NCBI GenBank assembly: GCA_013823135.1
Contig: PNLP01000044.1
Span: forward strand, 1-64,000
Length of the DNA: 64,000 nucleotides
Reading direction: 5' to 3'
From: Planctomycetaceae bacterium
Lineage (GTDB): Bacteria; Planctomycetota; Planctomycetia; Gemmatales; Gemmataceae
Shown one piece after another: positions 54,778 to 63,895 of the stretch. The notes beneath the pieces are model-generated. The model ran no database searches and was not told the origin of the DNA. It saw nothing but the letters and a program-made list of their open reading frames with translations. The first letter of the stretch is position 1. Each line of letters begins with the position of its first letter. A program made the translations under genes and the position numbers.

Positions 54778-57174
54778 TTACCGAATCGCCGCAGACTTGG
54801 CACCACTGCGGATCGCCGGATCAAGGTCGAAGCGGTCGAGGTTCATCACCTTGTTCCACGCGGCCACGAAGTCCCGCACGAACTTCTCCTTCGAGTCGTC
54901 GCTGGCGTAAACCTCCGCGATGGCTCGAAGCTGCGAGTTCGAGCCGAACACGAGGTCAGCGGAACTGGCGGTCCACTTGGCCTTCCCCGTTTTCGGGTCA
55001 CGCCCGTCGAAGAAGTGCTCGCACACCGCGGACTTCTTCCACTCAGTGTTCCCATCTAACAGGTTCACAAAGAAGTCGTTGGTCAGCAACTCGGGCCGCT
55101 TGGTGAAGACGCCCAGTTGTGTGCTCCCGGTGTTGGCGTTCAACACTCGCAACCCGCCGACGAGTACGGTCATCTCCGGGGCGCTGAGCGTGAGCAGGTT
55201 CGCCCGATCGACCAGCAGCGCGTCCGCTGGTCTCGTCAACTCCCGATTGAAGTAGTTGCGGAATGCGTCCGAAGTCGGTTCCAGCACGGCGAAGGACTCG
55301 GCGTCGGTCTGCTCCTGCGTCGCGTCCGTGCGGCCCGGTGTGAAGGGAACGGTGGTCTCGTGCCCGGCCTTTTTCGCCGCTTGCTCTACGGCCGCGCAGC
55401 CGCCGAGAACGATCACGTCCGCGAGCGAGACCTTCTTGCCGTCAGCGAGTCCCTTGTTGAAGTCGGTCTGCACCTTCTCCAGGATCGCCAGCACCTTGGC
55501 GAGTTCGTCCGGCTGGTTGGCCTTCCAGTTCTTCTGGGGTGCGAGGCGGATGCGGGCGCCGTTGGCACCGCCGCGCTTGTCAGTGCCGCGGTACGTCGAG
55601 GCCGAAGCCCACGCGGTCGCGACCAGTTGCGACGTGGACAGACCCGAGTCGAGGATCTTGCCCTTGAGGGCGGCGATGTCCTGCTTGTCGATCAGCTTGT
55701 GATCGACTTTCGGCACTGGGTCTTGCCACACTTGCGGCGGCGCGACCTCCGGCCCGAGCAAGCGCGAAACCGGCCCCATGTCGCGGTGCGTGAGCTTGTA
55801 CCATGCCTTCGCGAACGCCGCATCGAACTCCTTCGGGTTCTCGTGGAACCGCTTCGCGATCTTGGCGTATGCCGGGTCCGTCTTCAGGGCGATGTCGGTC
55901 GTGAACATCATCGGGGCGTGCGACTTCTTCGGGTCGTGCGCGTCGGGCACGGTGCCCTTCGCGGCCTCCTCCTTCGGGGTCCACTGGTTCGCGCCGCCCG
56001 GTCCTTTGGTCAGAACCCAATCGTACTTGAACAGGTTGTCGAAGTACCCGTACGACCACTTCGCCGGGGTGGTCGTCCACGCACCTTCGAGGCCGCTCGT
56101 GATCGTGTCGTCGCCCTTGCCCTTGCCGAAAATGTTCTTCCAGCCGAGACCTTGCTGTTCGAGTGGGGCGCTTTCAGGTTCTGGGCCGACGTTCTTGTCG
56201 GGGTTCGCGGCCCCGTGAGCCTTGCCGAGCGTGTGACCGCCGGCGATGAGGGCGACGGTCTCTTCGTCGTTCATCGCCATGCGGCCGAACGTGGTGCGGA
56301 TGTCCCTGGCGGCGGCGAGCGGGTCCGGCTTGCCGTTCGGTCCTTCCGGGTTGACGTAGATCAGGCCCATCTGGGTCGCGCCGAGCGGCTGTTCGAGCTT
56401 GCGGTCGGCGGTGTGACGCTTGTCGTCGAGCCACTTGGTTTCCGGCCCCCAGTAGATGTCCGCGTCGGGTTCCCAGGTATCCACGCGACCGCCGGCGAAG
56501 CCGAAGGTCTTGAACCCCGAGGACTCAAGTGCGCAGTTTCCGGCGAGGACCATCAGGTCGGCCCACGAGATCTTTTGGCCATACTTCTGCTTGATCGGCC
56601 ACAGCAACCGACGGGCCTTGTCCAGATTCGCGTTGTCGGGCCAACTGCCAACCGGCGCGAGGCGGATAATGCCCGAGGCCGCGCCGCCACGACCGTCGGT
56701 GATGCGGTACGTCCCCGAACTGTGCCAGGCCAGCCGGATGAACAGCCCCGCGTAGGTGCCGTAGTCGGCCGGCCACCAGTCCTGCGAGGTCGTCATCAAC
56801 GTCTTGAGGTCTTTCTTCACAGCCTCCAGATCGAGCTTCTTGAACTCCTCGGCGTAGTTGAAGTCCTCGCCCAGCGGGTTCCCCTTGGGCGAGTGCTTGT
56901 GAAGGACGTCCAGGTTTACCTGGTTCGGCCACCAGTTGTTGTTCCCGTACGCGGCCCCGGCGGTCGTCGGACCGGCCGGCCCCGGTTGCTGCGCCCCGAC
57001 CGGAACGCCGAAACCCAGCGGGCACTTGGTGATGTCGGGGGTTGCAACGGGTTTCGCGGGTTGTGGGTTCGGGTTGTCGGCCCGAGCGGGGCGGTTCTCG
57101 ACGAGGACGAGCGTGGCAACGCACAGCGCGGCACAGCCCATCATGACACCAGTCAGGAGATTCGGCTTGGTCAT
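54778..57174 (-). CDS. katG: Exported catalase-peroxidase
   Basis: A 798-residue KatG. The haem-binding distal site RLAWHSSGTYRITDGRGGA and proximal GGHTLGKAHGA are intact, and the second, non-haem domain follows. It converts hydrogen peroxide to water and oxygen and has peroxidase activity. Unlike most KatG, it starts with a signal peptide (LLTGVMMGCAALCVATLVLV, cleavage near PARAD), so it is likely periplasmic, as for KatP. ATG 57174. Confidence 0.94.
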   Translation of the reverse strand: MTKPNLLTGVMMGCAALCVATLVLVENRPARADNPNPQPAKPVATPDITKCPLGFGVPVGAQQPGPAGPTTAGAAYGNNNWWPNQVNLDVLHKHSPKGNPLGEDFNYAEEFKKLDLEAVKKDLKTLMTTSQDWWPADYGTYAGLFIRLAWHSSGTYRITDGRGGAASGIIRLAPVGSWPDNANLDKARRLLWPIKQKYGQKISWADLMVLAGNCALESSGFKTFGFAGGRVDTWEPDADIYWGPETKWLDDKRHTADRKLEQPLGATQMGLIYVNPEGPNGKPDPLAAARDIRTTFGRMAMNDEETVALIAGGHTLGKAHGAANPDKNVGPEPESAPLEQQGLGWKNIFGKGKGDDTITSGLEGAWTTTPAKWSYGYFDNLFKYDWVLTKGPGGANQWTPKEEAAKGTVPDAHDPKKSHAPMMFTTDIALKTDPAYAKIAKRFHENPKEFDAAFAKAWYKLTHRDMGPVSRLLGPEVAPPQVWQDPVPKVDHKLIDKQDIAALKGKILDSGLSTSQLVATAWASASTYRGTDKRGGANGARIRLAPQKNWKANQPDELAKVLAILEKVQTDFNKGLADGKKVSLADVIVLGGCAAVEQAAKKAGHETTVPFTPGRTDATQEQTDAESFAVLEPTSDAFRNYFNRELTRPADALLVDRANLLTLSAPEMTVLVGGLRVLNANTGSTQLGVFTKRPELLTNDFFVNLLDGNTEWKKSAVCEHFFDGRDPKTGKAKWTASSADLVFGSNSQLRAIAEVYASDDSKEKFVRDFVAAWNKVMNLDRFDLDPAIRSGAKSAAIR

Positions 57175-57703
57175 GGGACCTCCAATGATGATTCTGAAAC
57201 TCGACTCACAAAGCGGACACGTGCGAACACGTTTCGAAAGTGTGACTTCGCCTGGTTGTGGATAATGGATGCTGGCAACTGGGCTGTTTGCTCCAGTTTT
57301 GGTTCTGCAACACCTCGGGTGCGCTCGCCAGGGAACCTGAGTGCGTAGCGCGAGAAGATTTCCGACACACTCAGTGTACCCGGCACTACCCCGGCGTTAA
57401 TCCCCATTGCCCATGTCCAACCATAGGCGGGGGCTATCGCCCGCGTACTGTTGACCAAACTCGCAGCAAAGGCCGCCGACCCAACCGACCTGCCGCTTGG
57501 TGTCTGGGCCGGACAGCACCTCGCCGCCAACACCCGAACTCCGTGTTCACCCTCATCAACTCACCGACCGCTTACGAAAGTGGCGACAGGGCTCGGGCGT
57601 GGAAGTGTGTCTGACGTGTCATGGGAATAGAGTCAGAGAGAGGAATCTCTCTCTGGGCAAGGCAGTCGGTCAATGTCTACTGTGGGACCAACCCGTCCCT
57701 GTG
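57175..57703. other. Gap between katG and the DUF1552 gene
   Basis: 529 bases with a hairpin at 57634-57655. The katG promoter must lie at its left end. A short frame near 57171-57533 contains a stretch that might be a degenerate fragment, but nothing firm is coded. Confidence 0.6.
57634..57655 (-). terminator. Hairpin after the DUF1552 gene
   Basis: CAGAGAGAG pairs with CTCTCTCTG around a four-base loop, 49 bases beyond the DUF1552 stop (57704). No T run follows. Confidence 0.5.
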
Positions 57704-58972
57704 TCACCCGGCCCGCAATCCGGTGAGCGTCCCAGTGCTCGACGCGAACTTCTCGGTGGGGATGCCCATGCGCTGGAGCATCGACACGTACAGGTTCGGC
57801 AACGGGTAGTTCTTCTTCGCGTCGAACTTGAGGTGCCCGGCGTGCCTGAACCCGCCACCGGCGAGCAGGACCGGCAGGTTCCGGTTGTCGTGGCTCGCGG
57901 CGTTCCCCATCGGCGTGCCGTACAGGACCATCGTGCGGTCGAGCAGGTTCTCCCCGCCCTCGGCCACGCCGGCCAACCCGCCCAGGAATTGGGCGAGTAC
58001 CTTGAACTGGGCGGCCTCGATCGTGAACAGTTGGTCGAGCGCTTCCTTTCGGCCGCCGTGGTGGGTGATGCTGTGCGTCTCGTCCTTCACGCCCGGCAGG
58101 TCGGCGACGATGCTGAAGGTGTTGATGAACAGCGTCACCACGCGCGTGCTGTCGGACTCGAACCCGAGGCGGGCGATGTCGAGCATCAGGCGGATCTTGT
58201 CGATGAGCTTCTTGTTCTCGGTGATGTCGGTCGGGGCCGGCGCAGAGGTCTTCGGCTTCGGCTTCCGCTCCCACTCCTGGCCGAGTTCGAGTTGCCGTTC
58301 CAGATCGCGGACGGCGGAAAAGTACTGGTCGAGCCGGTCTTTGTCCGCGGGGCCGAGCTTCTTCCCGAGCCGCTTCGCGTCGTCGGAGACGAAGTCCAGC
58401 GCGCTGCGGCCGCGGCCCAGGTCGGCCACGCGGGCCTCGACCTCGGCCGGGTTCCCCTGAACGAACATCTTCTTGTACAGCGCGGCCGGGCTCTTCTCGC
58501 TCGGGACTTTCACGCCGCTGCGGGAGAAGACCATCCCCTGCGTTCCCTCGGCGTTCACGTCGAGCACGAAGGACGAGAACCGCGTCACCGGCCCGAGTTG
58601 CTCGGCGGCGTACTGGTCGAGCGAGATCGAATTGCGGAACCCGGCCCCGCCGGGGTGCGGGGCCGCCGACAGGAACGACCGCTCGGCCTCGTGCGCGCCG
58701 TCCACGTCCGGGTGCGACACGCCACTCAGAACCGTGAGCTTGTCCTTGTGCTCCTTCAGCAGTTCGAGGTACGCGGTCGGCTTGTAATCGGTGCCCGTTT
58801 CGGCGGGGAAGAAGTTCTGCGGCAGAATGCCCATGTTCGTCTGGATCGCGATCATCCGCCGGGGGACGGCGGGCTTGTCGGCGGCGAAGGCGGGCCGCAT
58901 CGCGTCGAGCATCGGCAGGGACATAGCGACGCCGGCTCCGCGGAGGAACGCGCGACGGGATAGTGCGGGCAT
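57704..58972 (-). CDS. DUF1552 protein with Tat signal
   Basis: A 422-residue exported protein with a twin-arginine signal (SRRAFLRGAGVAMSLPML). The DUF1552 pattern is seen in PRRMIAIQTNMGILPQNFFP, LTVLSGVSHPDVDGAHE and HDNRNLPVLLAGGGFRHAGH. Function unknown; similar to alkaline-phosphatase-fold sulfatase-like DUF1501 proteins in organisation. It is 18 bases downstream of the DUF1592 gene, its usual partner. Confidence 0.9.
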   Translation of the reverse strand: MPALSRRAFLRGAGVAMSLPMLDAMRPAFAADKPAVPRRMIAIQTNMGILPQNFFPAETGTDYKPTAYLELLKEHKDKLTVLSGVSHPDVDGAHEAERSFLSAAPHPGGAGFRNSISLDQYAAEQLGPVTRFSSFVLDVNAEGTQGMVFSRSGVKVPSEKSPAALYKKMFVQGNPAEVEARVADLGRGRSALDFVSDDAKRLGKKLGPADKDRLDQYFSAVRDLERQLELGQEWERKPKPKTSAPAPTDITENKKLIDKIRLMLDIARLGFESDSTRVVTLFINTFSIVADLPGVKDETHSITHHGGRKEALDQLFTIEAAQFKVLAQFLGGLAGVAEGGENLLDRTMVLYGTPMGNAASHDNRNLPVLLAGGGFRHAGHLKFDAKKNYPLPNLYVSMLQRMGIPTEKFASSTGTLTGLRAG

Positions 58973-58990
58973 GGGGAACTCCGGTGAGGG

Positions 58991-61660
58991 TTATTTCGAG
59001 AGAAACAGCGGGCTCTGGATCACTTCTGCAATCAGTGTGCGAACCCTCGGGTTATGGCCGCCGGCCTTCTTCAGAATCGCGTCCACGGCGTCCCGGTCCG
59101 CGAACCCGACCTGGGCTCCGGTGGCGTACACGACCAACTGGTTCGCCAGGTTCCGCGACACGGTCTTCGGGTCGGCGAGGATCAACGCCTGGTACTCCCG
59201 GAGATTCGCGAACGCCTTGCCGTCCGCGAGTTCACCCGTCGGGTCAACGGGCGGGCCGGCCCGGAACGGGAAGTGGGCGTGCGCGCCGAACTTCCCCTCC
59301 GGCCCCAACAGCCCGGGAAACAGCTTCGTGAACTCGGGCGACTTCTTCCCTTCGGTCGCACGGTACTCGCTGCGGAGGCCGCCGATCACGTCGTAGCTCT
59401 CGAGAGCGAAGCCGGGCGGGTCGAACCTCGCGTGGCAACCGGCACACGCGGCGTTGTCGCGGTGCTTCGCGAGTTGCTCGCGGATCGTCGTCGCGCCCTT
59501 CACGTCAGGCTCGACGGCTGGCACGTCGGGCGGCGGAGCCTGCGGCGGAGTGCCGACGACCTTCTTCATCACCCACGCGCCGCGCTTCACCGGGCTCGTC
59601 GTCGTCCCGTTCGCGGTGACCTTGCAGACGGCGGCCATCGTCAGCAGCCCGCCGCGCGGGTTGGCCTTCTGGTCCACGTCGATCCGGCGGAACCGGGTGC
59701 CGGACACGCCCGCGATGCCGTAGTGCTCCGCCAGCCGCTGGCTGACGACGTTCACGCTCGTGCGGAACAGTTCGGAAGCGGCCATGTCGCGTTGCAGCAC
59801 TTCGCGGAAGAACTCGGCCGGCTCGCGGCGCATCGCGTCTTCGAGGTACGGGTGGAACTCGGGGTAGAGTTGCTTGTCCGGGCTGGTCGCGTCGAAGTCA
59901 CGCAGGTCGAGCCACTGGTCGAGGAAGTCTTGCCGGAACCGTTCCGCTTTCGGGTCGGCGAGGAGGCGATCGGTCGCGGCCTTCAGCCCAACGGGGTCGC
60001 CGAGTTTGCCGGCCTTCGCGGTGGCGAGTAACGCGTCGTCGGGGCAGGAACTCCACAGGAAGTACGACAGCCGGGACGCGAGGGCGTAGTCGTCGAGCTT
60101 CCCCGTCGGCTCGTTCAAGAACAGGAAATCGGGGCTGAGCAGGGCGGTCTGGTAGGCCGACTTCAGGGCGTCCTCGAAGCAGACGCCGTCCTTGGTCCGG
60201 GCGTCGGCGATGACCGCGTATCGCTCGATTTCGGCGGGGGTCACAGACCGGCGGAACGCTCGCGGGAGGAACCTCCCGAGCATTCGACGAATGTCGGCCG
60301 GCGTGTCCTCGGCCACCGTCGTGCCGGGGACGAGCCGACCGGGGCCGTTCGCTGCTGAGGGAGACGATTGCCGCGGCAGTTCTCGCTTCGGCCGCGGCTG
60401 ATCCGCGGGGAGTTTCGCGAGCGGCACTATCGGCAGCGTGCCGAACAGGACGCGGTGGCTCGGCGGTGGCCACTCGTCGTAGAGCGGTCCTTCGATGGTG
60501 AGTTTGTCGATCGCGACGCCGTGGCCGGTGTAACCCTTGATCTGCCCTTGCCCGAAGTAAACGTGGGCGTCGAGGAACGAGGTACCGGCTGCCCGCAGGA
60601 AGTTCTGCGGCGTCGGCTCGATGTCTATGACCACTTCCGAGAACGTCGGCTTCAGCGAGGGTGCGTCGAAGAACCCGACGACCCGGCTGCCGATGTACAC
60701 GCCGACGGCCCCGGTCCGCGGGGCGGGCTTGACCTCGCCCTTGTCCCACCAGTACGACCACGCGGAGACGCCGACGCGGTAGCGGCCGGGGTGAACGGGG
60801 GCAAAGTTGAACCGACCGCCGAACGACTCGCCGAACGTCCGGGTCATGCCGACGGTGGCCGGTTCCTTGAACGCGCCGTCCTTCTCCGCCTCGCCGAGCC
60901 CCTTGTACTTCCCGCCGAACGACCACTTCCCGCCCGGGTAGGCACCGTCTTCCTTGGTCGCCGACGGCATCGGGAACCGGGACTCGTCGTACTTCTTGTC
61001 CGGGGTCAGCATGATCGCGTCGCCGCCGCTCATCAGAATCTTGTAGTCGTACTGGTGGTTCGCGTAGAGCGTGCGGCGCTCCACTTCCGGCGGAACAGCG
61101 TACTTCGCGGTGGCGGCTTCGAGTGCCTTGTCGATGGCCTCGCTGTACTTCGCCAGCAAGATCGGGGACACGTCGAGGGCGGCGGCCAGTTTCGTGTACC
61201 CGCCCACGCGGCCGTCTTCCGGCAACAGGTCCTTCACCTGAAGCGCGGGCAGTTCGAGCAGGTCGCGCAGGGTGTTCTCGAACTCGGTGCGGTTCAGGCG
61301 ACGGACCGTGGATCGGCCCTCCGCCTCGTACCGCTTCCGCTCCCGGGCGACGATGCCAGCAGACACCGACGCGAGGAACCGCTCCTCGTCCGCCTTCTCC
61401 GGGCGTGCCTTCTTCGGTGGCGGCATCTCCCCGGCTCGAACGCGATCGTGTGCCCGCACCCACGCGGAGACGGCGATCGGGTCGCGGGGGTCGGCGGCGA
61501 GTTTCGTCGTGTCGAATCCGCCGCTGGGTTTCGCCCCGCTGTGGCACCCGACGCAGTGCGTCTCCACGAAATCGCGAACGTCAATCGGCGGCGTGTCGGC
61601 GGCACTCGCAGCAGGGGCGACCACGACGACCACGAGCAACGGGAAAAGTACAGACCGCAT
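58991..61660 (-). CDS. DUF1592/1588-type protein with c-type haem motifs
   Basis: An 889-residue exported multidomain protein of the planctomycete DUF1587/1592/1588/1595/1585 architecture. The signal peptide is followed by HCVGCHSGAKPSGGFD (cytochrome c-like CxxCH at ~35), then the DUF1587 region (RLNRTEFENTLRDLLELP). An inserted carbohydrate-binding-like beta domain comes next, and then the DUF1592 helices. A second CxxCH (CAGCHARFDPPGFALE) sits in DUF1588. A role in extracellular redox or polymer degradation with DUF1552 is often proposed but unproven. ATG 61660. Confidence 0.92.
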   Translation of the reverse strand: MRSVLFPLLVVVVVAPAASAADTPPIDVRDFVETHCVGCHSGAKPSGGFDTTKLAADPRDPIAVSAWVRAHDRVRAGEMPPPKKARPEKADEERFLASVSAGIVARERKRYEAEGRSTVRRLNRTEFENTLRDLLELPALQVKDLLPEDGRVGGYTKLAAALDVSPILLAKYSEAIDKALEAATAKYAVPPEVERRTLYANHQYDYKILMSGGDAIMLTPDKKYDESRFPMPSATKEDGAYPGGKWSFGGKYKGLGEAEKDGAFKEPATVGMTRTFGESFGGRFNFAPVHPGRYRVGVSAWSYWWDKGEVKPAPRTGAVGVYIGSRVVGFFDAPSLKPTFSEVVIDIEPTPQNFLRAAGTSFLDAHVYFGQGQIKGYTGHGVAIDKLTIEGPLYDEWPPPSHRVLFGTLPIVPLAKLPADQPRPKRELPRQSSPSAANGPGRLVPGTTVAEDTPADIRRMLGRFLPRAFRRSVTPAEIERYAVIADARTKDGVCFEDALKSAYQTALLSPDFLFLNEPTGKLDDYALASRLSYFLWSSCPDDALLATAKAGKLGDPVGLKAATDRLLADPKAERFRQDFLDQWLDLRDFDATSPDKQLYPEFHPYLEDAMRREPAEFFREVLQRDMAASELFRTSVNVVSQRLAEHYGIAGVSGTRFRRIDVDQKANPRGGLLTMAAVCKVTANGTTTSPVKRGAWVMKKVVGTPPQAPPPDVPAVEPDVKGATTIREQLAKHRDNAACAGCHARFDPPGFALESYDVIGGLRSEYRATEGKKSPEFTKLFPGLLGPEGKFGAHAHFPFRAGPPVDPTGELADGKAFANLREYQALILADPKTVSRNLANQLVVYATGAQVGFADRDAVDAILKKAGGHNPRVRTLIAEVIQSPLFLSK

Positions 61661-61692
61661 GGAGGAGCTCCGGACAACAGCAGAGGTCGGGT

Positions 61693-62742
61693 TCAGTTCG
61701 GCAGCGACTTCACTTGCCCACAGTCGCGGATCGCGAGGTACTTGAACAGCGTCGTGTCGAGCCCTTCATTCAGGAACCGGACACTCCCATCGGCGAACAC
61801 GATCAGGCACCCGCCGGGGTGCGCCGAGCGGACCGGCGTGTTGACCGCGGCGTTCTCCACGCCTCCGTAGTCGTAGTCCCCCGCGGGACAGATTCGCGTG
61901 CCGAGCGATGCGGTGATCGTGGTCGTGTTCGTGGCCAGCGTTCGCGTCTGGATGTTCACGCCGTCCTGGCCAACCCACCCTTGTGTGCCCATCCACTGCC
62001 CCTGATGACCGCACGCCCGGCAAGGTGTTTTCGTCGGGTAGCCGGCCGGGGGAGCCAGATTGATCCCGAAATCGGACTGTTCGCCGAGGAGCATGACGTT
62101 CGTTGTCCCGTCCGTAATCTCGGTGATCTTCGTCCTGCTGTTCATCGTGAGCACGCCGTTCGTCGCGGCCTGCCCGAACGGGTTGGGTGATGTTGCTGCT
62201 CGCTTGGGCGTTCGCCCTGGGTCGATGTCTGTTCCCGCGATTGCGACATAGCTGTTCTGGAGCAGGAAATCGCGGTAGACGACCGGCACGGGGTTCGACG
62301 GGCAGATGTACGTCTTGGGGTAGAACTTGTTCATCACTGTGCCGACTGCCCCCGCCCCGCCCACCTGCCACCAGCCGTAGGAGTCGATGGTCGGGTCGAG
62401 CTTGCGGTAGACGGTGTCGTACTCGACGTAGGGCAGCACGCGGGTCGCCCACGAGATCCCAATCCCCTTGCCGCCATCGTAGACCGGGCCTTTCGCATCG
62501 CTGGTTGCGGGCACCTTCAAGGGCGTGTTCCCATCCGCACCGGCCGGGAAATACCCGACAGCGTCGTGGTGGGTGTGTAACGCGAGCCCGAGTTGCTTGA
62601 GGTTGTTCTGGCACCGCGCCCGTGCCGCAGCTTCCCGCACCTTCTGGACCGCTGGAAGTAGCAACCCGATGAGCAGCGCAATGATCGCGATCACGACGAG
62701 GAGTTCGATCAGCGTGAACGCGTGGCAGGGAGTGCGACGCAT
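61693..62742 (-). CDS. DUF1559 prepilin-like protein
   Basis: A 349-residue DUF1559 protein with prepilin N-terminus (CHAFTLIELLVVIAIIALLI). Then AVQKVREAAARARCQNNLKQ follows, and the C-terminal GGCLIVFADGSVRFLNEGLD. The residue before the cleavage site is Ala, not Gly (HAF), so peptidase cleavage is less certain. It is 39 bases downstream of a lipoprotein gene and 32 bases upstream of the DUF1592 gene, so it probably belongs to the same operon. Confidence 0.92.
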   Translation of the reverse strand: MRRTPCHAFTLIELLVVIAIIALLIGLLLPAVQKVREAAARARCQNNLKQLGLALHTHHDAVGYFPAGADGNTPLKVPATSDAKGPVYDGGKGIGISWATRVLPYVEYDTVYRKLDPTIDSYGWWQVGGAGAVGTVMNKFYPKTYICPSNPVPVVYRDFLLQNSYVAIAGTDIDPGRTPKRAATSPNPFGQAATNGVLTMNSRTKITEITDGTTNVMLLGEQSDFGINLAPPAGYPTKTPCRACGHQGQWMGTQGWVGQDGVNIQTRTLATNTTTITASLGTRICPAGDYDYGGVENAAVNTPVRSAHPGGCLIVFADGSVRFLNEGLDTTLFKYLAIRDCGQVKSLPN

Positions 62743-62781
62743 GGGGTGAGACCTTTCAGGTGGGAAGGGTTCACGGGCGGA

Positions 62782-63159
62782 TTACTTCTCGGGAATGTCG
62801 AAGTCGAACACGTTCATGCCCTTCCGGACTTCGGCGATCAGGCCGCTCTGCTCGTGGTCCATGTACTTTGCCGGAATCGCGATCGGCTTGTTTAGTGGGT
62901 CCGCGGAGAGCACGGCCACCTTGCAAACGCCAATCCGTGCCCCGTCCCCCATCGCCTTCGACGTGAGTTCGTAGGCACCATCTTCCCTGGTCGCGCCGCC
63001 GGCCCCGACTCCGGATTGCGGAATGAACATCACGATCGCGTTCGCCACGGGCTTCCCCTTGTGCGTCACGCGGCCCGTGACTTTCCCGTTGACTTCCTGG
63101 GCGCACCCAACGACAGACAGAATGAGGCCCGCGAACAGGAGTAGTGAGAGGGGGCGCAC
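62782..63159 (-). CDS. Small lipoprotein with transthyretin-like domain
   Basis: A 125-residue lipoprotein. GTG 63159 follows GGAGG six bases upstream; the frame to 63345 is not supported. RPLSLLLFAGLILSVVGC gives a lipobox, and GRVTHKGKPVANAIVMFIP with EDGAYELTS the small beta domain. It is the analogue of the lipoprotein at 37247, but here it precedes its DUF1559 gene. Confidence 0.85.
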   Translation of the reverse strand: MRPLSLLLFAGLILSVVGCAQEVNGKVTGRVTHKGKPVANAIVMFIPQSGVGAGGATREDGAYELTSKAMGDGARIGVCKVAVLSADPLNKPIAIPAKYMDHEQSGLIAEVRKGMNVFDFDIPEK

Positions 63160-63241
63160 GACAGGCCTCCGGGGGAGTATCAACGACTTTAATCCAGACC
63201 GGGCTGCGATGCCATCGCACGAACGTGCGAGGTAGACGAAT

Positions 63242-63895
63242 TCAACCGAGATTCTCGCGGACCGCCTTCGCGACAGCCTGGGATCGGGTGTGAACGCCGA
63301 GCTTGTCGTAGACGCTCCGGATATGCGTGTGAACCGTGTGCTCACTCAGGCCGAGGTCGGCCGCGGCCTGTTTCTTGGACAACCCGCGAACGAGCCGGAC
63401 CAGAACTGCCCGTTCGCGATCGGTCAGCCCGTAGTCGGTCGCAGCCGGTACACTCGGGGTGGCAAGCATCCCCAGAACGCGCTCGGTGACCTTTGCGTCG
63501 AGGGTCGCCCCGCCGGCCCGGACCTCGCGGATGCGGGCCGTGATCTCGTCCACCGGGGCCAGTTTCAACAGGTAACCACTCGCACCGGCCCGGACCGCAC
63601 TCGAGATCTTCTGGTCGTCCTCGAAGACTGTCAGCACCACGACGCGGGTCGCCGGAGCAACGGTGCGAAACTTCGGAATCGCGTCGAGCCCGTTCATTCC
63701 GGGCAGTCCGATGTCGAGCAAAAGAATCTCCGGGGTCGGTCCCGCGGTGACCGCCGCAATTGCTTCCTCGGCCGTGGCGAACGCGGCGGTACACACGAGG
63801 CCCGGAGTCGCGTTCAGTTCCCGTGCCAGGGCTCGCCGGTAAGCCGGGTTGTCCTCGACAATCCACACGGTCGTCGAGTCAGTGGGAAGAGTCAC
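63242..63895 (-). CDS. NarL/FixJ-type response regulator
   Basis: A 217-residue regulator. The receiver has VWIVEDNPAYRRAL, LLLDIGLPGMNGLD (phospho-Asp near 60) and VVVLTVFEDDQ. The LuxR-type HTH reads LTDRERAVLVRLVRGLSKKQ, then ADLGLSEHTVHTHIRSVYDK. GTG 63895 overlaps the histidine kinase stop (GTGA). It lies upstream of the lipoprotein/DUF1559 genes and may regulate or be co-transcribed with them. Confidence 0.93.
   Translation of the reverse strand: MTLPTDSTTVWIVEDNPAYRRALARELNATPGLVCTAAFATAEEAIAAVTAGPTPEILLLDIGLPGMNGLDAIPKFRTVAPATRVVVLTVFEDDQKISSAVRAGASGYLLKLAPVDEITARIREVRAGGATLDAKVTERVLGMLATPSVPAATDYGLTDRERAVLVRLVRGLSKKQAAADLGLSEHTVHTHIRSVYDKLGVHTRSQAVAKAVRENLG

Noticed and set aside
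55117..57348. 743-residue + strand open frame opposite katG
   Set aside because: It is antisense to a clear catalase-peroxidase and has no recognisable family; a shadow of high-G+C coding.
57171..57533. 120-residue - strand frame before katG
   Set aside because: It has a few DUF-like residues but no start, SD or full domain; too weak to call a gene or pseudogene.
57497..58963. 488-residue + strand frame opposite the DUF1552 gene
   Set aside because: Antisense to a protein with a Tat signal and a DUF1552 pattern; no own signals.
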